Origin: Brachyspira hampsonii
GTDB lineage: Bacteria > Spirochaetota > Brachyspiria > Brachyspirales > Brachyspiraceae
Reading direction: 5' to 3'
Assembly (NCBI RefSeq): GCF_001746205.1
Contig: NZ_MDCO01000012.1
Span: forward strand, 863,075-927,074
Length of the DNA: 64,000 nucleotides
Shown here piece after piece: positions 52,953 to 63,079 of this stretch. Both the position numbers and the translations under genes were made by a program. How positions within the stretch are numbered: the first letter of the stretch is position 1; every line of letters starts with the position of its first letter. The notes under the pieces were generated by a model. It did no database searches, was not told the origin of the DNA, and saw only the letters and a list, made by a program, of their open reading frames with translations.

Positions 52953-53714
52953 ATGAAACTATTAAAATATTTTTTATTTGTAAACATTTTAATTATCACT
53001 ATTACATACAGTGCATTTGCTAGTTTAGAGATAAATTTTAATGGTCATTATGGAATTGCTTTTCCTTTTAATTCTATAAAAGTAAATGATAATTATAAGA
53101 ACACTATTTATGACAGTGTTGATGGTACTTTAGGTTTTGAAGGAACTTTGTTTTTACAAATAGGAAATTATTTTAAATTATTTGAAGATGATTATACAAG
53201 CATTATTAAAGGTGTGAGTTTATTTGGAGATATTGGTTTTAGTATTAATGCTTTGATGTCTGATTATAAAGAAAATAATAGAAAATATACAGAGGTACTT
53301 GGATTTTATTCTATGCTGGTTGGGGCAACTGTTAAATTAAATTTCAGTAAAATGTCTATAGGATTTGGTACAGGAATAATAGCTCCTTTATATGCTGTTA
53401 TTGCTTCTAGTAAATACGGAGGAGTTATGGCAGCACCTAATTTGGATAATTGGAATGTTAATGATATGAGAAACCTATTTAAAGCTCCTATAATGCCTTA
53501 TATAAAATTTACAGTAGAAGGATTTTTCTATTTAGCTCCTAATTTGGCAGTTACTTTAGGAGGATATATGATGTACAATTTTGGTATGCAGTACAAGACT
53601 GATGTTGTTAATAGCAATTTAGGCAGCAATATATATAAGCAATATAATTTTTCTTCTCTTTCTATTGGATTAGTTTTAGGTATATCATTAGGAAGAAGTG
53701 ATGGATATAATTAA
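52953..53714 (+). CDS. Probable outer-membrane beta-barrel protein
   Basis: The 253-residue product has a signal peptide (MKLLKYFLFVNILIITITYSAFAS, cleaved near residue 24) and then an alternating pattern of short amphipathic strands rich in Gly, Tyr and Phe, such as FLQIGNYFKLF, SLFGDIGFSINALMSDY and a closing FSSLSIGLVLGISLGRS. This suits an eight- to ten-stranded outer-membrane barrel, a type of protein common in Brachyspira. No named family recognised. It has no close operon partner. Confidence 0.78.
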   Translation: MKLLKYFLFVNILIITITYSAFASLEINFNGHYGIAFPFNSIKVNDNYKNTIYDSVDGTLGFEGTLFLQIGNYFKLFEDDYTSIIKGVSLFGDIGFSINALMSDYKENNRKYTEVLGFYSMLVGATVKLNFSKMSIGFGTGIIAPLYAVIASSKYGGVMAAPNLDNWNVNDMRNLFKAPIMPYIKFTVEGFFYLAPNLAVTLGGYMMYNFGMQYKTDVVNSNLGSNIYKQYNFSSLSIGLVLGISLGRSDGYN

Positions 53715-53852
53715 TATATTCCTATTTTAATTAAATAATAATTTTTGTATAATGAAATATAAAGTATATAAATCATTATTTTTAGTCTTTATAAAAAATT
53801 ATTAAAAAAATTTACTTTATATGCTATAAAAGTAAAAAAAATATATTTTTAT

Positions 53853-53880
53853 TTGACTTTATATGATTATAATTTATAAT
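53853..53880 (+). promoter_or_regulatory. Candidate promoter before the second chemoreceptor gene
   Basis: TTGACT (53853-53858), 16-base spacer, TATAAT (53875-53880), about 119 bases upstream of ATG 53999. The rest of 53715-53998 is AT-rich and shows nothing else. Confidence 0.5.
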
Positions 53881-53998
53881 GTTTATCTAAAATAATCAAA
53901 AATATTTACTTCTATTAGAATATTGTTTTTACTGCTTTTTTGTAAAAATTCTATTATTATTTTTTATAAAGATAAAATATCATATTAAGGAAAATATT

Positions 53999-55831
53999 AT
54001 GAAAAAAATTCATTCCATTAGAGTAAAAATGCCTATAGCTATAAGTATTTTAAGTACATTATTTCTAGTTTTAATAGTAGCAATATTATCATACAGATCG
54101 CATTTAATAGTTAAAGATACAACATTATCAGGATTTGATAATACAGTAAATGGTTATAAAGACATGCTTGATGTTTGGCTTGATGATAATAGAAATTTAA
54201 TAAAGACTTATGCCGTTTCTCCAATAGTGAGAAGTTATTTAATGAATAGAGATATCGATATAAGAAGCACACTTACAGAGTTTGAAACTATTAATGAATA
54301 TGTGCTTGATATAGGTATTACAGATACTAACGGTATAATTTTAGATAATGTTACCGGTGTAAAAATAGGTGAAAATATAACAACGGTAAGACCCAATATT
54401 TTAAATATATTAAATAATAATAATAATGAAGCATCTTTTGATGATGGAATAAAGAGGTCTAGTGCTCATAATAAATGGTCTTTGGCGGCTATTTCAGGAG
54501 TTAAATATAATGGCGAGTATATAGGAAATGTGTATATGATTTTAGACTGGGAGGATTTAGCTTCTAAACTTCAGGAATTAAAATTGCCGGAAAGAACTAG
54601 AATATTTGCTATTGATGATAATAATACTGTTGTATTAGACACTAAAAATGAAATTAATACAGAAGCTAATGAGGCATATATTTCAATAATAAAAGGCGGA
54701 ATGTCTTCAGGAGTTATGAATTACATATCTTCTGTAAGTGATGATCATAGAACAGCAGTTTACAGCAGAATTGAAAATTTGCATTGGTATTTGATTATGG
54801 CTATGGATGATAGAATTATTTATAAGGCTAATAATGATTCCATAATAATCTCTATTATTATAGGTATTTTATCTATTATTTTTATAAATATATTTTCTTT
54901 TCTTTATATTAAAAAAGTTACTCATCCGCTTAAAAATTTAATGAATTATGCAACTAGTATATCTGAAGGTAACATTACTGTTAACACCAAAAACAATTAT
55001 GGAAAAGATGAGTTTGGAGAATTGGAGAGAGTATTTGATATTATGAGCAGCAGATTAGCAGAAGTGGTTTCTAATGTTAGTAATGCTTCAATAGAAATAA
55101 TGACAGCAGCTCAGAGTATGATGGAAAGCAGTAATGAATTATCTATTAGAACTGATTCGCAGTCATCTAGCTTGGAAGAAACAGCTGCAAGCATAGAAGA
55201 AATGGTTTCTAATATAAAAATTTCAGCTGATAACTCCATACATGGTAAGGATATGATGTCTGAGTCTATTACATTTATTGAAGATGCTGCGAACATTATA
55301 TCACAAACTGCTTCAAATATAGAAGATGTTCATCAGTCAAGTGAGAAAATAAAAGATATTACAAAGATTATTGAAGATATTGCATTTCAAACTAATATAC
55401 TAGCACTCAATGCTTCCGTAGAGGCAGCACGTGCTGGAGATCATGGTAAGGGATTTGCCGTTGTTGCTTCTGAAGTGAGAAATTTAGCTCAAACTACTCA
55501 GGCTTCTGTAAAGGATATTACAGCATTGGTTGATAGTACCTCAAGTAAAATAGATATAGCAACACAAACTGCTAAGCAATCACAGGATATATTCTCAAAA
55601 CTTCAAAGCAAAGTATTAGAAACTTCTAAGCTGATGGAAGATATCACTTCAAATACCTTAGAACAGCAGTCTGGAACTAATCAGATAAGCACTGAAGTTA
55701 ATAATATGGAAACTGCCACTACACAAAATGCTGCTTTGGCTGAAAACTCAAGTGAGATATCAAAAAGTTTAGTCGAAAAAGCAAATTTTTTAGAAAAAAG
55801 TATTGAGTTTTTTAAAATTTCTCATAATTGA
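53999..55831 (+). CDS. Methyl-accepting chemotaxis protein
   Basis: The 610-residue chemoreceptor has a first membrane segment (about 12-33), a periplasmic Cache-type sensor (about 35-275, with [15 protein letters not shown] and [12 protein letters not shown] typical), a second membrane segment (about 280-302), HAMP (about 303-355) and the signalling hairpin with [22 protein letters not shown] at the tip. No methyl-docking pentapeptide is present. Unlike the receptor at 18906, here the sensor is shorter. It is monocistronic and transcribed from a promoter about 120 bases upstream. Confidence 0.94.
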   Translation: MKKIHSIRVKMPIAISILSTLFLVLIVAILSYRSHLIVKDTTLSGFDNTVNGYKDMLDVWLDDNRNLIKTYAVSPIVRSYLMNRDIDIRSTLTEFETINEYVLDIGITDTNGIILDNVTGVKIGENITTVRPNILNILNNNNNEASFDDGIKRSSAHNKWSLAAISGVKYNGEYIGNVYMILDWEDLASKLQELKLPERTRIFAIDDNNTVVLDTKNEINTEANEAYISIIKGGMSSGVMNYISSVSDDHRTAVYSRIENLHWYLIMAMDDRIIYKANNDSIIISIIIGILSIIFINIFSFLYIKKVTHPLKNLMNYATSISEGNITVNTKNNYGKDEFGELERVFDIMSSRLAEVVSNVSNASIEIMTAAQSMMESSNELSIRTDSQSSSLEETAASIEEMVSNIKISADNSIHGKDMMSESITFIEDAANIISQTASNIEDVHQSSEKIKDITKIIEDIAFQTNILALNASVEAARAGDHGKGFAVVASEVRNLAQTTQASVKDITALVDSTSSKIDIATQTAKQSQDIFSKLQSKVLETSKLMEDITSNTLEQQSGTNQISTEVNNMETATTQNAALAENSSEISKSLVEKANFLEKSIEFFKISHN

Positions 55832-55947
55832 GAAGATTAAGTTATTATAATGTATAATACCTAATTATACAAATTATTTTATTTTAAATTTGCATTTCTT
55901 TTTATTTTGTTTTATAAATATAATAACAAATAAAATAGGATAAAATT

Positions 55948-56934
55948 ATGAGAGAGATAAAAATAACAGATATAGAAAATATTAAAATAGGCAATGCCCA
56001 AAATAAAGATGCAGCAACAGGATGCACAGTTATAATATGCGAAAGAGGGGCAGTTACAGGATTAGATGTTAGGGGAGGAGGACCTGCTTCAAGAGAAAGC
56101 GAACTGACAAAACCTTTTGCTTCTGCTGAAGTTATACATGCTGTACTTTTAAGCGGAGGAAGTGCTTTCGGACTAGATGCTTCCGGAGGTGTTATGAAGT
56201 ATTTGGAAGAGAGAAATATTGGTTTTGATGTTGGAGTTACAAAGGTACCTTTGGTTTGTCAGTCTTGTATATTTGATTTGCGTGTTGGTGATTACAAAGT
56301 TCGTCCTGATATTAATATGGCTTATGAGGCTTGTGTTAATGCTCAAAATAATAATCCTAAAATGGGTAATTACGGGGCAGGTACAGGTGCTAGTGTAGGT
56401 AAAATACTAGGTGCTGATTATGCTATGAAGTCTGGACTTGGTTTTTATGCTGTTCAAATTGATGATGTGAAAGTGGGAGCAATAGTATCTGTTAATGCTT
56501 TTGGCGATATTTATGATTATGATAATGGAAAAATGATTGCGGGGCTTCTTAATGAAAACAAAGACGGATTTAGGAGTTCTGAAGAAGAGTTTATAAAAAT
56601 AACTCAGAATAATAATCTATCTTTTACTTCTAATAACAATATTGTTACAAATACAACAATAGGAGCAGTAATTACCAATGCCAAGTTCACAAAGTCACAA
56701 ATGGGAAAAATAGCCTCTATGGCACATAACGGCTTTGCTAGAGCTATAAGACCAGTGCACACTACAGTAGACGGAGACAGTATTTATGCTATGAGTGTGG
56801 GTGATATTAATGCTAGTCTGGATTCAGTTGGAACTATTGCTGCTTTAGTTATGGGTAGGGCTATTAACAATGCTGTAAAGAGTGCTGAGGCTTCTTACGG
56901 TTTTCAATCTTATAATGATATAATAAAAAATTAA
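55948..56934 (+). CDS. P1 family peptidase (DmpA/BapA type, S58)
   Basis: The 328-residue protein is an N-terminal-nucleophile-like enzyme that matures by self-cleavage: GRGAVTGLDVRGGGPASRES (about 33-52) and LSGGSAFGLDASGGVMKYLEE (about 69-89) are family signatures, and the likely cleavage site is NTTIGAVITNA (about 233-243), with the Thr/Ser there as nucleophile. Members are aminopeptidases or beta-peptidases; the substrate is not known. A terminator follows at 56964. Confidence 0.9.
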   Translation: MREIKITDIENIKIGNAQNKDAATGCTVIICERGAVTGLDVRGGGPASRESELTKPFASAEVIHAVLLSGGSAFGLDASGGVMKYLEERNIGFDVGVTKVPLVCQSCIFDLRVGDYKVRPDINMAYEACVNAQNNNPKMGNYGAGTGASVGKILGADYAMKSGLGFYAVQIDDVKVGAIVSVNAFGDIYDYDNGKMIAGLLNENKDGFRSSEEEFIKITQNNNLSFTSNNNIVTNTTIGAVITNAKFTKSQMGKIASMAHNGFARAIRPVHTTVDGDSIYAMSVGDINASLDSVGTIAALVMGRAINNAVKSAEASYGFQSYNDIIKN

Positions 56935-56963
56935 AAAATTAATTAAAACATTTTATTAAAAAC

Positions 56964-57003
56964 AAACTAGAAGTGCTGACTAAATCTGTACTTCTAGTTT
57001 TTT
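56964..57003 (+). terminator. Intrinsic terminator after the P1 peptidase gene
   Basis: AAACTAGAAGTGC pairs with GTACTTCTAGTTT around an 11-base loop, followed by T residues. Confidence 0.9.
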
Positions 57004-57020
57004 AATTTTGTTTATTAAAA

Positions 57021-57058
57021 GAATAGATTTGGGGGTGGGCGGGCGGGCAGAATAGATT
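57021..57058 (+). repeat. G-quadruplex motif flanked by 9-base direct repeats
   Basis: Four G runs (57031-57047: GGGGG, GGG, GGG, GGG with single T/C spacers) lie between two copies of GAATAGATT (57021-57029 and 57050-57058). The element is in the gap between the P1 peptidase gene and ftsH. Confidence 0.8.
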
Positions 57059-57113
57059 AATAAAAAAAATTAATTCTTTTATTTGTAATCATTAATAGTT
57101 TTTAAGCAATTAA

Positions 57114-57146
57114 AAAAGCCATAGTATAAAAATTACTATGGCTTTT
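57114..57146 (-). terminator. Intrinsic terminator after ftsH
   Basis: AAAAGCCATAGTA pairs with TACTATGGCTTTT around a 7-base loop; T tract on the minus strand, 21 bases past the ftsH stop. Confidence 0.92.
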
Positions 57147-57166
57147 ATATTGAGAAATATTTGTTT

Positions 57167-59260
57167 TTATTCTTCTGTTGTTTTTTTCTTTTTAGAAGAA
57201 GGTACTTTTTTCACACTAGATTTTTTTATTGATTTTACTTCTTCTTTATTTTCTGCTTTCACTTTAAGAGGAGAATTAAATACTTCTTCTTTAACGCTTT
57301 TTACTTCTCCCTCCTGATAAGCAGAAGGATCTTCAAGCTCATCAGTTCCCCTTTTAGGATCTTTACCAGCATAAACTAATTTGTCTTTAACTTTATCCAA
57401 TTTTACTTCGCATATTCTCTCTATATCTTCTATATCGAGAGATTCTTTTTCAAATAATTCTCTTGATAAAGCCTCAAACTTATCAGCATTTTCAGCTATT
57501 AATTTTTTAGTTCTTTCATAAGCTTTCATTACAAACTTATGAACTTCTTCATCTATTTTCTGAGCAGTCTCTTCGCTGTAGTCTTTATGTCTTGCTATTT
57601 CTTTACCCAAAAATATAGGCTGTTCTTTTTGTCCGAATGATATAGGACCAAGTCTGCTCATACCCCATTCGCATACCATTCTTCTAGCAAGTTCAGTAAC
57701 TCTTTCTATATCATTAGAAGCACCAGTAGTAACAGAATCTTCTCCGAATTTGAACTCTTCAGCAACGCGTCCGCCTAAAAGCAAAGACATTTCATCAATA
57801 GCTTTTTTTCTTTGAAGAGTATATCTTCCGTCTGGAGGCAATGTCCAAGTAGCACCTAAACTTCTTCCTCTAGGAACTATAGTAACTTTATGCAAAGCAT
57901 CAGTATTTTGAAGAAGCACTGCCATTAAAGTGTGTCCTGCCTCATGATAGGCTGTATTTAATTTTTCTTTTTCACTTATCAAAATACTTCTTCTTTCAGG
58001 CCCCATCATAACTTTATCTCTTGCCTCTTCAAAGTCAGAAAGTTCTACTCTTGATTTATCATTTCTAGCAGCAATTAAAGCAGCCTCATTAACCATATTA
58101 GCGATATCAGCTCCGGAAAAACCCGGTGTAGCTCTAGCTAAATGATACAAGTCTATAGAAGGATCATGCTGTATTTTGGCAACATGCACTTTAAATATTC
58201 CTTCTCTTCCTTTTACATCAGGCAAATCAACTACAACTTGTCTGTCAAATCTTCCCGGACGAAGCAAAGCAGGGTCAAGTACATCAGGTCTGTTAGTAGC
58301 AGCAAATATTATTATTCTAGTATCAGTATTAAAACCGTCCATTTCAACAAGCATTTGGTTTAAAGTCTGCTCTCTTTCGTCATGACCGCCGCCGTATCCT
58401 GCACCTCTAGTTCTTCCAACAGCATCAAGCTCATCTATAAATATAATACAAGGAGCAGATCTTTTTCCCTGTTCAAACAAATCTCTTACTCTTGAAGCTC
58501 CAACACCTACAAACATCTCAACAAACTCAGAACCAGACATACTAAAGAATGGAACATTAGCCTCACCTGCAACAGCCTTAGCAAGTAAAGTTTTACCTGT
58601 ACCCGGAGGACCTACTAAAAGTACTCCCTTAGGTATTTTAGCACCTAATTTTGTGAATTTGCTTGCATCTTTTAAGAATTGTACAACTTCCTGCAATTCT
58701 TCTTTAGCTTCTTTACAGCCTTCAACATCTTTAAAAGTTACTTTTACATCTTCTTTAGTAAGAAGTCTTGCTCTGCTTTTGCCAAAGCTCATAGCCCTAT
58801 TATTAGAGCCCTGAACCTGCCTAAACATAAAAAACCAAAGCAAAAATCCTATTAAAAGTATAGGCAGTAAGTTTACAAGTATAAGACTTAAATAACTAGG
58901 TTTTTCTGCCTCTCCTCTTACTTTTACATTGTTATCTATAAGTAAGTTAACAAAACCGCTTGCTGTAAATGGTATAAATGAATAAAAGTTTATCTCTGTT
59001 ATTTTTCCATTAACAGTTTCTATAGCTTTACCATTTCTTATGTTTTGATCAACTATAGTAACTTCTTTAACGACACCTTCTTTAACTTTTTGTACAACTG
59101 TAGAATAATCCCATTCCTGAGCTTTTACCTGCGGTGTTTTTTGAAAGTACATTATAGCCATTACAACTACCATTGTAAGAAGAAGTATGATTATAATTTG
59201 ATTTCCGCCGCCTCCGGATTGAGGCATAGATTGTCTTCTATTATTTCTTTTACTACTCAT
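57167..59260 (-). CDS. ftsH: FtsH, ATP-dependent membrane zinc protease
   Basis: FtsH degrades misfolded or regulatory membrane and cytoplasmic proteins. The 697-residue protein has two N-terminal membrane segments (about 22-40 and 122-142), the AAA domain with Walker A GPPGTGKT (about 218-225), Walker B FIDELDAV and the second region of homology [19 protein letters not shown], and the zinc protease motif HEAGH (about 439-443). The Lys-rich C-terminal tail (after about 640) is unusually long. The ATG follows TTTGGAG. It may partner with the SPFH protein at 38875. Confidence 0.97.
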   Translation of the reverse strand: MSSKRNNRRQSMPQSGGGGNQIIIILLLTMVVVMAIMYFQKTPQVKAQEWDYSTVVQKVKEGVVKEVTIVDQNIRNGKAIETVNGKITEINFYSFIPFTASGFVNLLIDNNVKVRGEAEKPSYLSLILVNLLPILLIGFLLWFFMFRQVQGSNNRAMSFGKSRARLLTKEDVKVTFKDVEGCKEAKEELQEVVQFLKDASKFTKLGAKIPKGVLLVGPPGTGKTLLAKAVAGEANVPFFSMSGSEFVEMFVGVGASRVRDLFEQGKRSAPCIIFIDELDAVGRTRGAGYGGGHDEREQTLNQMLVEMDGFNTDTRIIIFAATNRPDVLDPALLRPGRFDRQVVVDLPDVKGREGIFKVHVAKIQHDPSIDLYHLARATPGFSGADIANMVNEAALIAARNDKSRVELSDFEEARDKVMMGPERRSILISEKEKLNTAYHEAGHTLMAVLLQNTDALHKVTIVPRGRSLGATWTLPPDGRYTLQRKKAIDEMSLLLGGRVAEEFKFGEDSVTTGASNDIERVTELARRMVCEWGMSRLGPISFGQKEQPIFLGKEIARHKDYSEETAQKIDEEVHKFVMKAYERTKKLIAENADKFEALSRELFEKESLDIEDIERICEVKLDKVKDKLVYAGKDPKRGTDELEDPSAYQEGEVKSVKEEVFNSPLKVKAENKEEVKSIKKSSVKKVPSSKKKKTTEE

Positions 59261-59334
59261 GTATTCTCCAAACTTATTTTAACTTTTTATATATAAATAA
59301 ATATTAATAAAATATCAAATATTTACAAATTTTA

Positions 59335-60021
59335 TTATTCAGGTATATCCAAGATAGTACCATAGCTATTAAAGCAATGAGATGCTAAAGAAGAAACTCC
59401 TCCGCCTCTCTTAAGATAGCTGTTTATTGTTTTCCCATCTTTTTTAGCCAAATCAGGGTATTTTAAATTCATATATCCAACTATAAGTCCTTTACTAGTA
59501 GAAGCATGAATATATGTTACAGTTTCATCTTCTTTATCAACTTCTATTACTATACCTGCATGCGTAAGTTTTTTATCATCAGATGTAGTTTTGTCAAACA
59601 TTATTATATCTCCTACATTCGGCAAAACATCTTTATAAATTTTTTTGTATTTTGACAAAGTAGTATATATAGTTTTTACTCCGCCGGAATCTAAAATAGC
59701 CTGCTTTTCAAATACTGCTATGTTAGAAGTCCAATAAACCGCTGCTACATAACCTGAACAGTCAAAGCGAAATGTTTTTTTCTCTTTGGAAGTAGGGTGT
59801 GTCAATGTAGCTTTTTCATTATATTTGTAATGTTTATTCAAATAAAAGTTAGCCCATTTATTTATATCATTTCTAACTTTTTGCTTTTGAGTATCATTTA
59901 TTTCAACTCCTTTTTCTTCCAACTGTTTTTGATATTCTTTATCATATCCGTAAGTTTGAGTAAATGATACTGAATTAAACAACATCATAAATAATGATAG
60001 TATAATAATATAAAAACGCAT
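59335..60021 (-). CDS. Exported NlpC/P60 cysteine peptidase, copy 1
   Basis: The 228-residue product has a signal peptide (MRFYIIILSLFMMLFNSVSF) and an NlpC/P60-like domain: catalytic Cys in RFDCSGYVAAVYW (about 83-95), His in LTHAGIVIEVD (about 151-161) and a third polar residue in YIHASTSKG (about 168-176). Such enzymes cut peptidoglycan cross-links, often between DAP or Lys and D-Glu. It is the tandem paralogue of the gene at 60101. The closely matching C-terminal tails (ASHCFNSYGT) show a recent duplication. Peptidoglycan activity is inferred. Confidence 0.85.
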   Translation of the reverse strand: MRFYIIILSLFMMLFNSVSFTQTYGYDKEYQKQLEEKGVEINDTQKQKVRNDINKWANFYLNKHYKYNEKATLTHPTSKEKKTFRFDCSGYVAAVYWTSNIAVFEKQAILDSGGVKTIYTTLSKYKKIYKDVLPNVGDIIMFDKTTSDDKKLTHAGIVIEVDKEDETVTYIHASTSKGLIVGYMNLKYPDLAKKDGKTINSYLKRGGGVSSLASHCFNSYGTILDIPE

Positions 60022-60100
60022 AATACACTCTTATATATAGTAAGTTATTTTATAAAATATTAATAAAAAGTCAAGGCAATTTACAATATTATTATTTATA

Positions 60101-60697
60101 TTAATTTGGTTTTTCTAATACAGTGCCATAACTGTTAAAACAATGAGAAGCTAGTGAATAAGGAGCATCTCCTCTTCTAAGATAGCTATTTATTTGTTTT
60201 CCGTCTTTTCTTGATAAATTAGGATATTTTAAATTCATATAGCCTAAAATAGGACCTTTACTTGTAGATGAATGAATGTATGTTATAGTTTCATCTTCAT
60301 CTACATTTATAATAATTCCTGAATGTGTCAGCTTTTTATTTGGATTTGTAGTTCCATCAAAAAATATTATATCTCCTTTATTAGGCATAACATCTTTATA
60401 TATTTTATTTTTTTTAGATAAAATAAAATATATATTTTCTGTTGAGCCTTGAAGTTTAATAGATGGATTTTCAATAGCAGTCCAATATACAGCCGCCACA
60501 AATCCGGAACAGTCAAAATTAACTTTTTTCTTTTCCTTTGTAAAAGGATTAGTAATAGTATCGCTTTGATTGTATTTATATTTTTTATTCATATAAAAAT
60601 TAGCCCATTTTATTATTTCAAGTCTGCTATTTTCCTGATTGAAGGCTGGCACATTAAATAGTAATGAGATAATTAAAATACTAATATAAAAACGCAT
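60101..60697 (-). CDS. Exported NlpC/P60 cysteine peptidase, copy 2
   Basis: The product is about 198 residues from ATG 60697 (MRFYISILIISLLFNVPAFNQEN, a signal peptide, after AGGTGA); the longer frame to 60781 adds a non-conserved 28 residues. It has the same active-site cluster as copy 1: NFDCSGFVAAVYW, LTHSGIIINVD and YIHSSTSKG, and an identical C-terminal ASHCFNSYGT block. It lies 79 bases upstream of copy 1. Both are probably periplasmic peptidoglycan hydrolases. Confidence 0.85.
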   Translation of the reverse strand: MRFYISILIISLLFNVPAFNQENSRLEIIKWANFYMNKKYKYNQSDTITNPFTKEKKKVNFDCSGFVAAVYWTAIENPSIKLQGSTENIYFILSKKNKIYKDVMPNKGDIIFFDGTTNPNKKLTHSGIIINVDEDETITYIHSSTSKGPILGYMNLKYPNLSRKDGKQINSYLRRGDAPYSLASHCFNSYGTVLEKPN

Positions 60698-60793
60698 ATA
60701 ATCACCTGTAATATTAAAAAAATTTCTATTATTTTCTATATAATAATTTTTATTAATTATAATATAAATCGGATTTTTCATTATAAATAATAG

Positions 60794-61372
60794 TTACATG
60801 TTATTATAATATAATTCTTTAATACTGAATTCATCAGATTTTAACCATTTTATTCTATATTGTATAGGCGTTATTATATTAAAAAATGCTGATAAATAAG
60901 GGTATGCATTTTGAAACTGCATGGATAATCTAGTTTTGAATATGTATTTATTGTTTTTATTTAGTTTATTTACATTAATTACTTCTATTCTATTTATCTG
61001 ATAAATATTTTTAATTAATATTTCTAAATCAGAATTTCTAGTTTCCCTCATAGTTTCGGAGTTTAAAACCACATATTCTTTAGTGAAAAAGTCATAATAT
61101 AATTTTCTGTATATATATATTTCTCTTACATTATCATTAACAAACAAATTCTTTTTTATTAAATCAATCCTATAGTTGATAAACAATATTATTCCATTAT
61201 CTATATATTTTTTGATATTCTGATAGATTTCATTTTCATAATGAGTCCTTACATCAACATAAAGCATATCATCATATATATAGCTTCTTGAAAAATATAA
61301 TCTTAATTCATAAGAGTATGATATTTTTGAAATAATTATAAAAAATAACAATAGTGTGAGAATTCTTTTCAT
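60794..61372 (-). CDS. Exported hypothetical protein, DUF4390-like
   Basis: The 192-residue product has a signal peptide (MKRILTLLLFFIIISKISYS) and the strand-helix layout of DUF4390 proteins: GIILFINYRIDLIKKNLF (about 57-74), VREIYIYRKLYYDFFTKEYVVLN (about 79-101) and a closing FKTRLSMQFQN...RIKW block. This family match is from pattern memory only. It is between an outer-membrane protein gene and the NlpC/P60 pair, in the mreCD region. Confidence 0.7.
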   Translation of the reverse strand: MKRILTLLLFFIIISKISYSYELRLYFSRSYIYDDMLYVDVRTHYENEIYQNIKKYIDNGIILFINYRIDLIKKNLFVNDNVREIYIYRKLYYDFFTKEYVVLNSETMRETRNSDLEILIKNIYQINRIEVINVNKLNKNNKYIFKTRLSMQFQNAYPYLSAFFNIITPIQYRIKWLKSDEFSIKELYYNNM

Positions 61373-61434
61373 AATATTATTTTACTTTTTTTATCAAATA
61401 TTACAATATAAAAAATCTTACTAATAATTAATTA

Positions 61435-62445
61435 TTATAAAAATATACTTACTTCCATTCCGATTTTATTTTCCATTTTTTTGTAAGCATATAATTGTCT
61501 TGATCTCAAATATTCATATTTAAATGCAAAAACTATTCTATAAATTTCAAAACCAACTCCTACAGCTATATGAGGATATAGTTTTTGATAGCTGTCAATA
61601 ACAGGATATCCTTCACCTCTTTTTTTTCTATTTATTGTGTTAATCTCATCATAATTTCCAGCTAAATATATCCCTGTTATCAAACTTATTTCTCCCCATA
61701 TAGGAAATCTAAAATCTGTTCCGAAATACATATTAAACAAATTGACAAAGTTTGATTTTTTGAATCCTGTTATAGCGAATGCAGTTCCGCCGTAAAAAGT
61801 AAACCAACCCCAATTATAGTGCAAAGAAAAATGCATCTGTTCAAAACCAACATCTCTAAATTCTTCTTCATCTTTATTGTATAATTCGCTGTCTCCTAAT
61901 ATATCTCCGCTTATATGAGAACAAGTATGTCTTAGAGGCGTGAATCTGAATCTTAATTTATTTTTATAAATATAATCAAAATACGCTTCTACTTGCATAT
62001 GAGTACCATACATCAAACTTATTCCATAATATCTGTCATATCCTTTAGGGTAAGCTGATAAGAAAAATTGAGTCAAATAACCTACGCCTATTCTGAATCT
62101 ATGATCATTATTATATTCAAATGCTATTGGAGATGCTTCTGTGGCCAATGTAGGCTGATGAAATATCAATACAGAATCAAAATCATAATTACCTTTATTA
62201 TACATCTCTTTTATATTTAAAATATCCCCGAACCAAAATTTACTGTTATAAACATTAGGATCAAGCCAGCCATATAAATATCTGTCTGTTTCAAAGTTTC
62301 TAAATGGATTATATCTCCATTTTATTTTTGTATTTTCTCTGTATTCATTCATTTTGTTTTCTAAAGAATTTTCATTTTCCGTATTTTGAGAATAAATAGG
62401 CAAAGTAAATAAAATGAATATGATAATATATAATAGTTTTTTCAT
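61435..62445 (-). CDS. Probable outer-membrane protein, DUF1207-like
   Basis: From ATG 62445 (MKKLLYIIIFILFTLPIYSQ, a signal peptide) this is about 336 residues. The mature part is beta-rich with aromatic strand ends (FFLSAYPKGYDRYYGISLMYG, FRFTPLRHTCSHISGDILGD, AFKYEYLRSRQLYAY, closing GMEVSIFL). The RHTCSHISGDILGD run resembles the DUF1207 signature (His-Ser-Ser-His-Leu-Gly). Function unknown. GGAA precedes the ATG; a longer frame to 62475 is rejected. Confidence 0.75.
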   Translation of the reverse strand: MKKLLYIIIFILFTLPIYSQNTENENSLENKMNEYRENTKIKWRYNPFRNFETDRYLYGWLDPNVYNSKFWFGDILNIKEMYNKGNYDFDSVLIFHQPTLATEASPIAFEYNNDHRFRIGVGYLTQFFLSAYPKGYDRYYGISLMYGTHMQVEAYFDYIYKNKLRFRFTPLRHTCSHISGDILGDSELYNKDEEEFRDVGFEQMHFSLHYNWGWFTFYGGTAFAITGFKKSNFVNLFNMYFGTDFRFPIWGEISLITGIYLAGNYDEINTINRKKRGEGYPVIDSYQKLYPHIAVGVGFEIYRIVFAFKYEYLRSRQLYAYKKMENKIGMEVSIFL

Positions 62446-62524
62446 AATGATTTCCAATTTTTTATAAATAAGCAAATATTATATATGAAAACTTCATTTT
62501 TTCAATAAATTACAAATTATAAAA

Positions 62525-63076
62525 TTAATTTTTTTCAGCAAGCAGATTTATATATGGTTCTGTTTCTATACAGTTTTTATCTATACCTATTTCATTTAAT
62601 ATGGATTTTAATTGAATTATTTGATTTTCTATTGTTTCATTTGAGTTTAAAAACTCTATTTCTATAAAGTTGTCTAAATTTTTTATTTTTGAAATTTCTA
62701 CTAAAGCATTTTTATATATAAAGGCATAACCTTTTTTTTCTTTTTTTACATACTCTTTATATTTCTGAAGTTTTGATAAGAAGTTAATAATAAATCTTGC
62801 TTTTTTCCTGCTGACTTTAATTTCTATTTCTTCATTAACTTCTACACCTTCAATTAAGTTTCTTTCTTTTGTACAGAAAGTATATCCCCCATGTTCTATT
62901 CTAAGTCTTATACAATCGCTGGTTTTTATATTTTTTTCTTTTATATCATTTTCTTTTGCATAGTAAATGTCTTTTTTAAAATACTTTTTTTTGAATTTAG
63001 CATTATTTCTTAAAAAATTTAAAACGGAGTCGAAATCTTTTATATATGCTTTTATTTCAATTTCAGAGTTTGCCAT
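62525..63076 (-). CDS. CYTH domain protein (class IV adenylate cyclase/thiamine triphosphatase fold)
   Basis: The 183-residue product starts with the ExExK motif SEIEIKAYIKD (about 4-14), has the basic strand CIRLRIEHGGYTFCTKERN (about 56-74), VNEEIEIKVSRKKA (about 80-93) and the acidic ALVEISKIKNLDNFIEIEF (about 124-142). These residues form the tunnel of CYTH enzymes that bind triphosphates with metal. Members hydrolyse thiamine triphosphate or inorganic triphosphate, or make cAMP; the reaction here is not known. It is 3 bases after mreD. Confidence 0.88.
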   Translation of the reverse strand: MANSEIEIKAYIKDFDSVLNFLRNNAKFKKKYFKKDIYYAKENDIKEKNIKTSDCIRLRIEHGGYTFCTKERNLIEGVEVNEEIEIKVSRKKARFIINFLSKLQKYKEYVKKEKKGYAFIYKNALVEISKIKNLDNFIEIEFLNSNETIENQIIQLKSILNEIGIDKNCIETEPYINLLAEKN

Positions 63077-63079
63077 ATA

